Positions 19,832 to 27,357 of a stretch of DNA of 34,282 nt are shown piece by piece; within the stretch, counting starts at the first letter, position 1, and each line of letters opens with the position of its first letter. The position numbers were made by a program, and so were the translations under genes. The stretch comes from Pseudomonadota bacterium (GTDB lineage: Bacteria; Pseudomonadota; Gammaproteobacteria; Burkholderiales; Burkholderiaceae_F): positions 1-34,282 of the forward strand of contig JAKOQB010000150.1 in the NCBI GenBank assembly GCA_029778535.1, written 5' to 3'. The notes beneath the pieces are model-generated. The model was not told the origin of the DNA. It saw only the letters and a list, made by a program, of their open reading frames with translations, and did not search any database.

Positions 19832-21919
19832 TCACCAATGTCCTTCGACGGCCGCGCGCCGCAGACGCGGCGCCGGGTTCCAGAACGCCGGGTCCGCGTG
19901 CCCGTTGCCGGCAAAGCGCTCCATTGTCTTGATCACCTTGTCGAAGCCGACCGTCTGCGCGTAGAACATCGGCCCGCCGGTCGCGGCCGGAAAGCCGTAG
20001 CCGGCGAGATAGACGACGTCGATGTCGCTCGCTCGCTGCGCGATTCCTTCGTCGAGGATGCGCGCGCCTTCGTTGACGAGCGCAAAGACGCAGCGCTGCA
20101 CGATCTCCTCGTCCGAGATGGCGCGCGGCCTGATGCCGATCTCCTTGCGGTACGAATCGATCAGCGCGTCGATCTCCGGGTCCGGAATCGGCGTGCGGCT
20201 GCCGGGTTCGTAGCGGTACCAGCCCTTGCCGGTCTTCTGCCCGAGCCGGCCGAGTTCGACCACGCGGTCGCCGATGCGCGAGTAGGTGATGTGCGGCTTC
20301 TCGGCGTAGCGCCGCTGCCGGATCGCGTAGCCGATGTCCATGCCCGCCATGTCGTACATCGCGAACGGCCCCATCGCCATGCCGAACTTGGCGAGCGCCG
20401 CATCGATCTTCTGCGGGCTCGCGCCCTCGTCGACCAGGAACAGTGACTGGCGGATGTACTGCTCGAGCATCCGGTTGCCGATGAAGCCGTCGCACACGCC
20501 GGAAACGACCGCGACCTTCTTCAGCCGCCGCGCGAGCTTCATCACGCTGGCCAGCACGTCCTTGCCGGTGCGCCTGGCGCGCACGACTTCGAGCAGCCGC
20601 ATCACGTTGGCCGGGCTGAAGAAGTGCGTGCCGAGCACGTCCTGCGGCCGCCGCGTGACCGCGGCGATCGCGTCGACGTCGAGCGTCGACGTGTTGGTCG
20701 CCAGGATCGCGCCCGGCTTCATCACCCGATCGAGCCGGCGGAACAGGTCCTGCTTGACCGCGAGGTCCTCGAACACCGCCTCGATCACGAGGTCGGCGTC
20801 CTTCAGGTCCTCGATGTTCAATGTCGGCCTCAGCAGCGCCATGCGGCGCTCGACCTCCTCCATCGACATGCGGCCCTTGCGCGCGGTCGACTCCCAGTGG
20901 GCGCGACAAGTGGCCAGCCCCTTGTCGAGCGCGGCCTGGCTCATCTCCATCACCGTGACCGGAATGCCGGCGTTGGCGAAGCTCATCGCGATGCCGCTGC
21001 CCATCGTGCCGCAGCCGATGATCGCGGCGGTGTTGATCGGACGCGTCGGCGTGCCTTCGGGGACGTCGGGGATCTTGCCGGCCTCGCGCTCGGCGAAGAA
21101 CGCGTGCCGCAGCGCCTTCGACTCGCGCGACTGCACCAGCTCGACGAAGGTCTGCCGCTCGAACGCCAGCCCCTCGTCGAAGGGTTTGAGCACCGCGGCC
21201 TCGACCGCGTCCACACACTTCAGCGGTGCGGTCAGCCCGCGCGCCTCACGCCCGACCTGCACGCGCGCGCCGGCGAAAAAGGACGCCGCGTCGATTCCCG
21301 CCGGCAGTTGCACGGCCTTGTTGCGCAGCTTCGGCAGCGGCATCGCATCGGCGACCTCGTGCGCGAAGTCGAGCACGCCCTGGAACGTCGTATTGGGCAC
21401 CACGCGCTCGACCAGCCCGGACTTGAGCGCATCGTCGGCGCCGATCGGTGCGCCGCTGGCGATCATGCGCAGCGCCTTGTCAGCGCCGACCGCGCGCGGC
21501 AGCCGCTGCGTTCCTCCGGCGCCGGGGATCAGTCCGAGCTTGACCTCGGGCAGCGCCATCGACGCGTTCGGCGTCGCCACCCGGTAATGGCAGGCGAGCG
21601 CCAGTTCGAGCCCGCCGCCCATGCACACGCCGTTGATCGCCGCGATCACCGGCTTGTACGAGCCCTCGACCGCGTCGATCACCTGCAGCAGATTGGGCTC
21701 TGCCAGCGCGGCGGGGGTGTTGAATTCCTTGATGTCCGCGCCGCCGGAGAACACCGTCCCGGTGCCGGTGATCACGATCGCCGCCACGCGCGGATTGTCG
21801 AGCGCATGCTGCAGCCCCGCGCGCAGCCCGTTGCGCGTCGCGTGGCTCAGGCCGTTGACCGGCGGATTGTCGATCTGCAATACGGCGACATCGTCCCGGA
21901 CCTCCACCCAGACCTTCAC
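19832..21919 (-). CDS. 3-hydroxyacyl-CoA dehydrogenase / enoyl-CoA hydratase
   Basis: A bifunctional beta-oxidation enzyme of the FadJ/FadB/peroxisomal type, 695 aa. The N-terminal crotonase domain has the oxyanion-hole segment FSGGADIKEF and both catalytic glutamates: E105 in GGGLELAL and E125 in LPEVKLGLIPGAGGTQRLPR. The linker leads to the dehydrogenase domain with the NAD loop IIGCGTMGSGIA (~300-311), the catalytic His in THFFSPANVM and VSGVCDGFIGNRM. Tandem C-terminal helical domains end at YGFPAATGGPMFYAQ. It hydrates enoyl-CoA and oxidises the 3-hydroxyacyl product. The GTG start at 21919 follows GGGGGAAG. The acyl-CoA dehydrogenase locus follows 7 nt later, as expected for one operon. 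No thiolase gene is in the window. Confidence 0.95.
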   Translation of the reverse strand: MKVWVEVRDDVAVLQIDNPPVNGLSHATRNGLRAGLQHALDNPRVAAIVITGTGTVFSGGADIKEFNTPAALAEPNLLQVIDAVEGSYKPVIAAINGVCMGGGLELALACHYRVATPNASMALPEVKLGLIPGAGGTQRLPRAVGADKALRMIASGAPIGADDALKSGLVERVVPNTTFQGVLDFAHEVADAMPLPKLRNKAVQLPAGIDAASFFAGARVQVGREARGLTAPLKCVDAVEAAVLKPFDEGLAFERQTFVELVQSRESKALRHAFFAEREAGKIPDVPEGTPTRPINTAAIIGCGTMGSGIAMSFANAGIPVTVMEMSQAALDKGLATCRAHWESTARKGRMSMEEVERRMALLRPTLNIEDLKDADLVIEAVFEDLAVKQDLFRRLDRVMKPGAILATNTSTLDVDAIAAVTRRPQDVLGTHFFSPANVMRLLEVVRARRTGKDVLASVMKLARRLKKVAVVSGVCDGFIGNRMLEQYIRQSLFLVDEGASPQKIDAALAKFGMAMGPFAMYDMAGMDIGYAIRQRRYAEKPHITYSRIGDRVVELGRLGQKTGKGWYRYEPGSRTPIPDPEIDALIDSYRKEIGIRPRAISDEEIVQRCVFALVNEGARILDEGIAQRASDIDVVYLAGYGFPAATGGPMFYAQTVGFDKVIKTMERFAGNGHADPAFWNPAPRLRRAAVEGHW

Positions 21920-22009
21920 CTTTTCTTCCCCCTTGGTTCAGCACGCCAGGCGCGCACCGGTTTTTAGCAGCGCGGCGTGCGGTGCGCAAATCACGCCGGT
22001 GCGCAGCGT

Positions 22010-22702
22010 TCACACCTCCAGCCACTCTTGCCGGATCAGCTTGTTCGCCTTCAGCGTATCCGGGGTGCCGTCGAACACCATGTGGCCGTGCCCCATCACG
22101 TACAGCCGCTGCGAGATCGCCAGCGCAATCGTCAGCTTCTGCTCGATCAGCAGGATCGACACGCCCTTGTCCTTCAGCTCGCGCAGGAATTTGGCGACCA
22201 GTTCCACCAGCTTGGGCGCCAGCCCCTCGGTGGGCTCGTCGATGATGACGAGCTCCGGGTCGCCCATCATCGTGCGCGCCAGCGTCAGCATCTGCTGCTC
22301 GCCGCCCGACAGCACGCCGGCCTGCGTGCGCACGCGCTCCGCCAGCCGCGGGAACAGCCGGTAGCAGTCGGCGTAGCTCCAGCGTCCCGGTCGCGTGCCC
22401 TTCAGGCCGAGCTTGAGGTTCTCTTCGACCGTCAGCGTCGGAAAGATGTCGCGGCTCTCCGGCACGTAGCCGATGCCGGCGTGTGCGATCTGGTAGGTCT
22501 TCAGCCGCGTCAGGTCGCGCCCATTGAAGCGCACCGTCCCCGTGCAGTCGACCATGCCCATGATCGCCTTCGCGGTGGTAGACCGGCCCACGCCGTTGCG
22601 GCCGAGCAGGCTGACGATCTCGCCCTGGCCGACGTCCAGATCCACGCCGTGCAGTACGTGGCTCTTGCCGTAGAACGCCTGCAGGTTTCTGACTTCGAGC
22701 AT
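22010..22702 (-). CDS. livF: Branched-chain amino acid-type ABC transporter ATPase LivF
   Basis: The second ATPase of a LivHMGFK-type importer, 230 aa. The signature LSGGEQQ lies at 131-137, Walker B is LVIIDEPTEG, and GIGYVPESRDIFPTLTVEEN is typical of LivF. The Walker A motif reads GRNGVGRST, so Arg40 occupies the position of the ATP-contacting Lys; the codon is CGG. The ATG at 22702 begins MLEVRNLQAFYG, and no good ribosome binding site precedes it. The frame is open 15 codons further upstream, but that part is the arm of a 25-bp hairpin (22719-22787). It is separated from livG by 105 bp, whereas the other junctions of the cluster overlap. Confidence 0.92.
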   Translation of the reverse strand: MLEVRNLQAFYGKSHVLHGVDLDVGQGEIVSLLGRNGVGRSTTAKAIMGMVDCTGTVRFNGRDLTRLKTYQIAHAGIGYVPESRDIFPTLTVEENLKLGLKGTRPGRWSYADCYRLFPRLAERVRTQAGVLSGGEQQMLTLARTMMGDPELVIIDEPTEGLAPKLVELVAKFLRELKDKGVSILLIEQKLTIALAISQRLYVMGHGHMVFDGTPDTLKANKLIRQEWLEV

Positions 22703-22718
22703 CGCAAACAGCCGTTTC

Positions 22719-22787
22719 ACCACAGAGGCACAGAGACACAGAGCCAACCTGCTCTGTTCTTCCTCTGTGCCTCTGTGCCTCTGTGGT
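22719..22787. repeat. Long hairpin of CACAGAGG tandem repeats
   Basis: Arms at 22719-22743 and 22763-22787 are 25 nt each and reverse-complementary with one difference, around a 19-nt loop. In the minus-strand (livG to livF) transcript the odd pair is a G-U wobble, so the stem is fully paired. Each arm is itself a tandem of an 8-mer (CACAGAGG, CACAGAGG, CACAGAG). No T-run follows, so it does not look like a Rho-independent terminator. It could stabilise or sequester the start region of livF, or be a dispersed repeat. Confidence 0.85.
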
Positions 22788-22807
22788 TCAAATTGCCCTT
22801 CCGCAGT

Positions 22808-23557
22808 TCACGCATGCTGCCCAAGGTACGCCTCCTTCACCTTCGCGTTGGCGCGGATCTCGGCGGGAGCGCCGGTGGCGATGATCTCGCCGTAGACGAC
22901 GACCGAGATGCGGTCCGCCAGCCCGAACACGACGCTCATGTCGTGCTCGACCATCATCAGCGTCTTGCCGTGCGTGACGTCGCGGATCAGCGCAACCGCA
23001 TTGGCGGTCTCGCTGCGGCTCATTCCGGCGGTCGGCTCGTCGAGCAGGATCACGCTGGCGTCGCCGGCGATCGTGATGCCGATCTCGAGCGCGCGCTGCT
23101 CGGCGTAGGTCAGCAGGCCCGCGGCGATGTTGCGCCGGCGGCGCAGGCCGATGCGCGTCAGGATCGCCTCGGCACGGTCCTCCGCGTCGCCCAGCCTGTT
23201 CAGGTTGTGCCAGAACGAATAGCGGTAGCCGAGCGGCCACAGCACCGCGCAGCGCAGGTTCTCGAACACCGACAGCCGATGGAAGATGTTGGTGATCTGG
23301 AAGCTGCGCGACAGCCCGAGCCGGTTGATCTGGAACGGCTTGCGGCCGGTGACGTCGGTACCGTTCAGGCGGATCGTCCCGCCGCTGGCCGGAAAGCGGC
23401 CGCTGATCAGGTTGAACAGCGTCGACTTGCCGGCGCCGTTGGGCCCGATGATCGCGTGCCGCTCGCCCGCGGGCACCGTCAGATTCACGCCGCGGATGAT
23501 CTCGGTCTTGCCGAAGCTCTTCCTGAGATCGACGAGCTCGAGCGCCGCGACGGTCAC
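22808..23557 (-). CDS. livG: Branched-chain amino acid-type ABC transporter ATPase LivG
   Basis: The first ATPase subunit, 249 aa. Walker A GPNGAGKST (38-46) is canonical. GLSRSFQITNIFHRLSVFEN is the Q-loop region, Walker B is VILLDEPTAGMS and the H-loop is MVEHDMSVVF. The ABC signature is weak, LLTYAEQRALEIG, with Ala where Gly is usual; I have the impression this variant is common in related LivG proteins. The GTG at 23557 overlaps the livM stop (GTGA), indicating coupled translation. The C-terminus KEAYLGQHA is the family ending. Confidence 0.92.
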   Translation of the reverse strand: MTVAALELVDLRKSFGKTEIIRGVNLTVPAGERHAIIGPNGAGKSTLFNLISGRFPASGGTIRLNGTDVTGRKPFQINRLGLSRSFQITNIFHRLSVFENLRCAVLWPLGYRYSFWHNLNRLGDAEDRAEAILTRIGLRRRRNIAAGLLTYAEQRALEIGITIAGDASVILLDEPTAGMSRSETANAVALIRDVTHGKTLMMVEHDMSVVFGLADRISVVVYGEIIATGAPAEIRANAKVKEAYLGQHA

Positions 23558-24897
23558 GTGTCCTCCGGGTTGTCGCGGATCCAGTCCTCGATCTCGACCT
23601 GGATCTCGTCCCACACGCTCCTGAATCGGCGCCGCGCATATTCGAACGCCAGCGCGCCGCCGACGAGAACGCTGACCGCGAATGCCCAGCTCTCGGCGCG
23701 ATCCGTGTAGACGGGGAAACCGAACAGCCGGATGCGCGGGCCCAGGGCAACGTCGAGCGTGTGGTGGTAGATCATCTCGATCAGCATCACGCACCCGAGC
23801 GTCAGCGCCAGCGCCGACAGAATCACGCCGACGTACGGATCGGCGAGGCGCTTGAACTTGCGGAACTTCAGCACGCGCAGGTTCATCAGGACCAGGCTCG
23901 ACAGCCCGCCGGGCGCGTACATCACCAGCAGCACGAAGAACACGCCGAGATAGAGCTGCCAGGCCTTGGTGAACTCCGACAGCGCGACCGCGAACAGCGT
24001 GAACACGACCGCGCCCAGGATCGGCCCGAAGAAGAACGCAACGCCGCCGATGAACGCGGCCAGCAGCACCCCGCCGGAACGAACCGCACTGACGTTCTCC
24101 GCGGTCACGATCTCGAAGTTGATCGCCGACAGCCCACCGGCGATGCCGGCGAAGAACGCCGACAGGATCAGCACGAACCAGCGCACACGCTGCGTGTTGT
24201 AACCGATGAACTCGGCCCGCTCGGGGTTGTCGCGCACCGCGTTGGCGATGCGTCCCAGCGGCGTGTGCGTGTAGGCATACATCGCCACCATGCACAGGAA
24301 GCACCAGAGCGCGATCAGGTAGTAAACCTGGATCTGCGGGCCCAGCGTCCATCCCGCGACGCCGAGGAGCGGCGCGCCCGCCGTGCGATTGCCGCTGATG
24401 CCGCCCTCGCCGCCGAAGAATGCCGGGAACATCAGCGAGCACGAGAAGACCAGCTCGCCGAGCCCGAGCGTGATCATCGCGAACGGCGTGCCTGCCTTCT
24501 TCGTCGTGACATAGCCGAACACGATGCCGAAGGCGAGGCCCGCCAGCCCGCCGACCAGCGGCAGCAGCGACACCGGCAGGCTCAGTCGACCGTCGCCGAT
24601 CAGGTTCATCGCGTGGATCGCGAAGTACGCGCCCAGACCGGAATACACCGCGTGGCCGAAGCTGAGCATGCCGCCCTGTCCGAGCAGCATGTTGTACGAC
24701 AGCGCGAAGATGATCAGGATGCCCATCTGCGACAGCAGCGTGCGCGCGTATCCCGACTGGAAGATCAGCGGCATGCACAGGAACAGCACGGCCGTCAGCC
24801 CCCAGATCACCCAGCGGCCGAGGTTGAGCGGCCGATAACGCAGGATCGGTTCCGTCGCCTCGGGCCGGGCTGCGTCGCGCCGGATCTCGGACCCCAT
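23554..24897 (-). CDS. livM: Branched-chain amino acid-type ABC transporter permease LivM
   Basis: An integral membrane permease of 447 aa with about ten hydrophobic segments. SYNMLLGQGGMLSFGHAVYS is the LivM hallmark. TPFAMITLGLGELVF and NPERAEFIGYNTQRVRWFV (coupling-loop region contacting the ATPase) follow. It is about 80-100 residues longer than a typical LivM. After the usual end (LLVMYAPGGLSSL) there is a further segment with two more hydrophobic stretches and a charged tail ending DWIRDNPEDT. The ATG overlaps the livH stop (ATGA) and the stop overlaps the livG start, so livH-livM-livG are tightly coupled. Confidence 0.93.
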   Translation of the reverse strand: MGSEIRRDAARPEATEPILRYRPLNLGRWVIWGLTAVLFLCMPLIFQSGYARTLLSQMGILIIFALSYNMLLGQGGMLSFGHAVYSGLGAYFAIHAMNLIGDGRLSLPVSLLPLVGGLAGLAFGIVFGYVTTKKAGTPFAMITLGLGELVFSCSLMFPAFFGGEGGISGNRTAGAPLLGVAGWTLGPQIQVYYLIALWCFLCMVAMYAYTHTPLGRIANAVRDNPERAEFIGYNTQRVRWFVLILSAFFAGIAGGLSAINFEIVTAENVSAVRSGGVLLAAFIGGVAFFFGPILGAVVFTLFAVALSEFTKAWQLYLGVFFVLLVMYAPGGLSSLVLMNLRVLKFRKFKRLADPYVGVILSALALTLGCVMLIEMIYHHTLDVALGPRIRLFGFPVYTDRAESWAFAVSVLVGGALAFEYARRRFRSVWDEIQVEIEDWIRDNPEDT

Positions 24898-25850
24898 CAG
24901 TCCTCGCGCGTGCCGAGCAGGCCTTTCGGCCGCACGATCAGCACGATCACCAGCAGCAGGAACGGCAGCACGGGAGCGACCTGCGACACCTTCAGCGTCC
25001 ACACGCTGTACAACGGCGTCTGCGGCGTGATCGATACGCCGAGCGCGGCCAGTCCGTCGACCAGCGAATCGTCGATGACCTTGGCGAAGGAATCGATCAG
25101 GCCGATCAGCAGCGATGCGATAAACGCGCCCGACAGCGATCCCATGCCGCCGACGACGATCACCACGAAGATGATCGCGCCTGCGGTCGACGCCATGGCG
25201 GGCTCCGTGACGTAGACGGCGCCTCCGATCACCCCGGCCAGGCCGGCAAGCGCGGAGCCGGCGCCGAACACGAGCATGAACACGCGCGGCACGTTGTGGC
25301 CGAGCGCTTCGACCTGCTGCGGGTTCGTCAGCGCCGCCTGGATCACCAGCCCGATGCGCGAGCGCGTGATCACCAGCCATAGCGCGACGAGCATCAGGAC
25401 CGCCACCAGCATGATGAACCCGCGCGACAGCGGGAAATTGGTGGAGAAGATCGTGAACAGCGTGCCCTGCAATTCGGGCGGCAGCGCGTTCGGAACCGGC
25501 GGCCGGCCCCAAATGACCTGCACCAGTTCGACGATGATGAACGACAGGCCGAAGGTGAACAGCAGTTCCGGCACGTGCCCCCACTTGTGCACGCGGCGCA
25601 GACCCCAGCGCTCGACCAGCGCGCCGAGCACGCCGACAACCACCGGCGCGATCACGAGCGCGGGCCAGAAGCCGAACCACTGCGACAACTGATAGCCGAA
25701 GTACGCGCCAAGCATGTAGAAACTCGCGTGGGCGAAATTCAGCACGCCCATCATCGAGAAGATCAGCGTCAGTCCCGAGGCCAGCATGAACAGCAGCAGC
25801 CCGTAGCTGATGCCGTTGAGCAGCGAGATCAGTGCGAGTTCGAGGGTCAT
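24897..25850 (-). CDS. livH: Branched-chain amino acid-type ABC transporter permease LivH
   Basis: A 317-aa permease with about eight membrane segments. NGISYGLLLFMLASGLTLIF, MMGVLNFAHASFYMLGAYFG and VVVGGMGSLSGAFIASLLIG are conserved LivH blocks. It pairs with LivM to form the channel of an importer for branched-chain amino acids, amides or carboxylates. It starts at the ATG at 25850 and overlaps livM by 4 bp. A REP-like repeat pair and a strong terminator lie between it and the upstream binding-protein gene, so livHMGF may depend on read-through or on its own promoter within 25851-26004; I could not pick out promoter elements there. Confidence 0.93.
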   Translation of the reverse strand: MTLELALISLLNGISYGLLLFMLASGLTLIFSMMGVLNFAHASFYMLGAYFGYQLSQWFGFWPALVIAPVVVGVLGALVERWGLRRVHKWGHVPELLFTFGLSFIIVELVQVIWGRPPVPNALPPELQGTLFTIFSTNFPLSRGFIMLVAVLMLVALWLVITRSRIGLVIQAALTNPQQVEALGHNVPRVFMLVFGAGSALAGLAGVIGGAVYVTEPAMASTAGAIIFVVIVVGGMGSLSGAFIASLLIGLIDSFAKVIDDSLVDGLAALGVSITPQTPLYSVWTLKVSQVAPVLPFLLLVIVLIVRPKGLLGTRED

Positions 25851-25859
25851 TGCGCGACG

Positions 25860-25935
25860 GTGTCATGCCCGCGCAAGCGGGCATCCAGCGGTGTGGCAAC
25901 CGCCCTCGGGATTCCCGCTTGCGCGGGAATCACAC
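25860..25935. repeat. Paired inverted REP-like palindromes, copy B
   Basis: The unit 25860-25888 shares its borders and stem design with the pair at 17896-17970; its hairpin is ATGCCCGC-GCAA-GCGGGCAT. The facing unit at about 25907-25935 holds ATTCCCGC-TTGC-GCGGGAAT at 25911-25930. The spacing between units is 18 nt, close to the 17 nt of copy A. The ATT and ATG stem versions are present in both pairs but in swapped order. It sits between the livH start and the terminator of the binding-protein gene. Confidence 0.85.
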
Positions 25936-25957
25936 GGGAGGAACACGCGCGGCGCCG

Positions 25958-25986
25958 AAAAAAAGACCGGCCGCGATGGGCCGGTC
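25958..25986 (-). terminator. Rho-independent terminator after the binding-protein gene
   Basis: On the minus strand an 8-bp perfect stem GACCGGCC/GGCCGGTC encloses a 6-nt loop and runs directly into seven T residues (25964-25958). It lies 18 bp past the stop of the 26005-27279 gene and is oriented to end its transcript. Confidence 0.92.
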
Positions 25987-26004
25987 GTTTGTCGCCGATC
26001 CGCC

Positions 26005-27279
26005 TCACCCCGCTTTGCCCGGGCGCTTCATCTGGCAGCTGGTCGGCTGCGCTGCCACGTAGGCCGGCAGCAGCTCGTCGGTGCGCCAGCCGTAGCCGGT
26101 GTTCTCGGAGTCGTACTTCACATCCTTGGTGCCCGCCTTCTGCCAGCTCGCGATCCACAGCGGCTGCTGCAGCTGATGATCGGCCGCGCGCATCTCGATC
26201 TCGCCGTTGATGCTGTTGAACTTCAGGCCTTCCATCGCGAACGCCACCTTCACGGGGTCGGGCGACTTCGCCTTGTTGATCGCCTCGGCCAGCGTGCGGA
26301 TCACGTTGTAGGTGGCGAGAGTGTAGTAGTCCTCGTTGAAGCGCTTCTTGAAGTCGACGAAGATCTTCTCGCCCAGGCCCGCCTTGTCGAACGGATCGCC
26401 GTTCAGGTTCCAGTAGGCGACGTAGTGGACGCGGCCGACGCCGCTGGCTCCCATCGCCGTCGGCACGCCGGTCGTCGTCGCGTAATAGGTGAAGAAATTG
26501 GCGTTCAGGCCGGCATCCTTCGCCGCCTTGATCAGCAGCGACAGGTCGGAGCCCCAGTTGCCGGTGATCACCGTGTCGGTGTTCGCCGCCTTCATCTTTG
26601 CCACATAAGGCGAAAAATCGGTCACGCGCGCCAGCGGATGCAGGTCGTCGCCGACGATCTTCACGTCGGGCCGCTTGCGCGCAAGGTACTCGCGCGCCGC
26701 GCGCCGCACCTGGTGGCCGAACGCGTAGTCCTGGTTGATCAGGTAGACGTTCTTGATGTCCTTCTGCTTGGCCATGTAGGAGGTCAGCGCCTCCATCTTC
26801 ATGTCGGAGTTGGCGTCGAAGCGAAAGTGCCAGAAGCTGCACTTGCTGTTGGTCAGGTCCGGGTCGACCGCGGCGTAGTTCAGGAACAGCACTTCCTTGC
26901 CGGGGTTGCGCTCGTTGTGCTTCGACACCGCATCGGACAGCGCCAGCGCCACGCTCGAGCCATTGCCCTGCACGATGTAGCGGATGTCCTGGTCGATCGC
27001 CAGCTTCAGCGCGTTCAGGCTTTCCTGCGGACTGAGCTTGTTGTCGAACGGCACGACCTCGAACTTGTAGCCCCTGGCCCACTGCTCCTTGTTGGCCATG
27101 TCGACGATGAACTGGTAGCTGCGCAGGATGTTGCTGCCGACCGGGCCCATCAGCCCGGACAGCGGATCGATGAATGCGACCTTCACCGTCTGCTCGCCCT
27201 TGCCCTGCGCCAGCGCCCCGGAACCGATCAGGATCGCCGCGGTCGCGGCAAGTACATGCCTCGCAATGTTGCGCATCAT
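26005..27279 (-). CDS. Periplasmic binding protein of a Liv-type ABC importer
   Basis: A 424-aa type I periplasmic binding protein. The signal peptide is MMRNIARHVLAATAAILIGS with cleavage after GALAQ. Mature sequence opens TVKVAFIDPLSGLMGPVGSN, the ligand-site region of LivK-like proteins, and continues with DIRYIVQGNGSSVALALSDA and NVYLINQDYAFGHQVRRAAR. At 424 aa it is longer than amino-acid LivK proteins (~370). That is often the case for members binding amides, aromatic acids or other carboxylates. A GAGAGGAGA ribosome binding site precedes the first of two ATGs. It lies just upstream of livHMGF and downstream of an acyl-CoA ligase, so a carboxylate ligand is plausible but unproven. Confidence 0.9.
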   Translation of the reverse strand: MMRNIARHVLAATAAILIGSGALAQGKGEQTVKVAFIDPLSGLMGPVGSNILRSYQFIVDMANKEQWARGYKFEVVPFDNKLSPQESLNALKLAIDQDIRYIVQGNGSSVALALSDAVSKHNERNPGKEVLFLNYAAVDPDLTNSKCSFWHFRFDANSDMKMEALTSYMAKQKDIKNVYLINQDYAFGHQVRRAAREYLARKRPDVKIVGDDLHPLARVTDFSPYVAKMKAANTDTVITGNWGSDLSLLIKAAKDAGLNANFFTYYATTTGVPTAMGASGVGRVHYVAYWNLNGDPFDKAGLGEKIFVDFKKRFNEDYYTLATYNVIRTLAEAINKAKSPDPVKVAFAMEGLKFNSINGEIEMRAADHQLQQPLWIASWQKAGTKDVKYDSENTGYGWRTDELLPAYVAAQPTSCQMKRPGKAG

Positions 27280-27357
27280 GGTGTCTCCTCTCTTCTTGCG
27301 CCGTACGGCCGTTGTCGTGCCGGAGAATACTGAACGCGTTTTGCAGCGTAAAGCGCC

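Noticed and set aside
21952..22004. Inverted repeat GCGCACCGG...CCGGTGCGC as a livF terminator
   Set aside because: The arms are ~35 nt apart and no T-run follows on the minus strand; a T-run occurs inside the loop instead.
22808..25899. Giant merged frames suggesting livH-livM or livM-livG fusions
   Set aside because: Each gene has its own start overlapping the previous stop (ATGA at 24897, GTGA at 23557). The extra upstream parts are out-of-frame readings of the neighbour.
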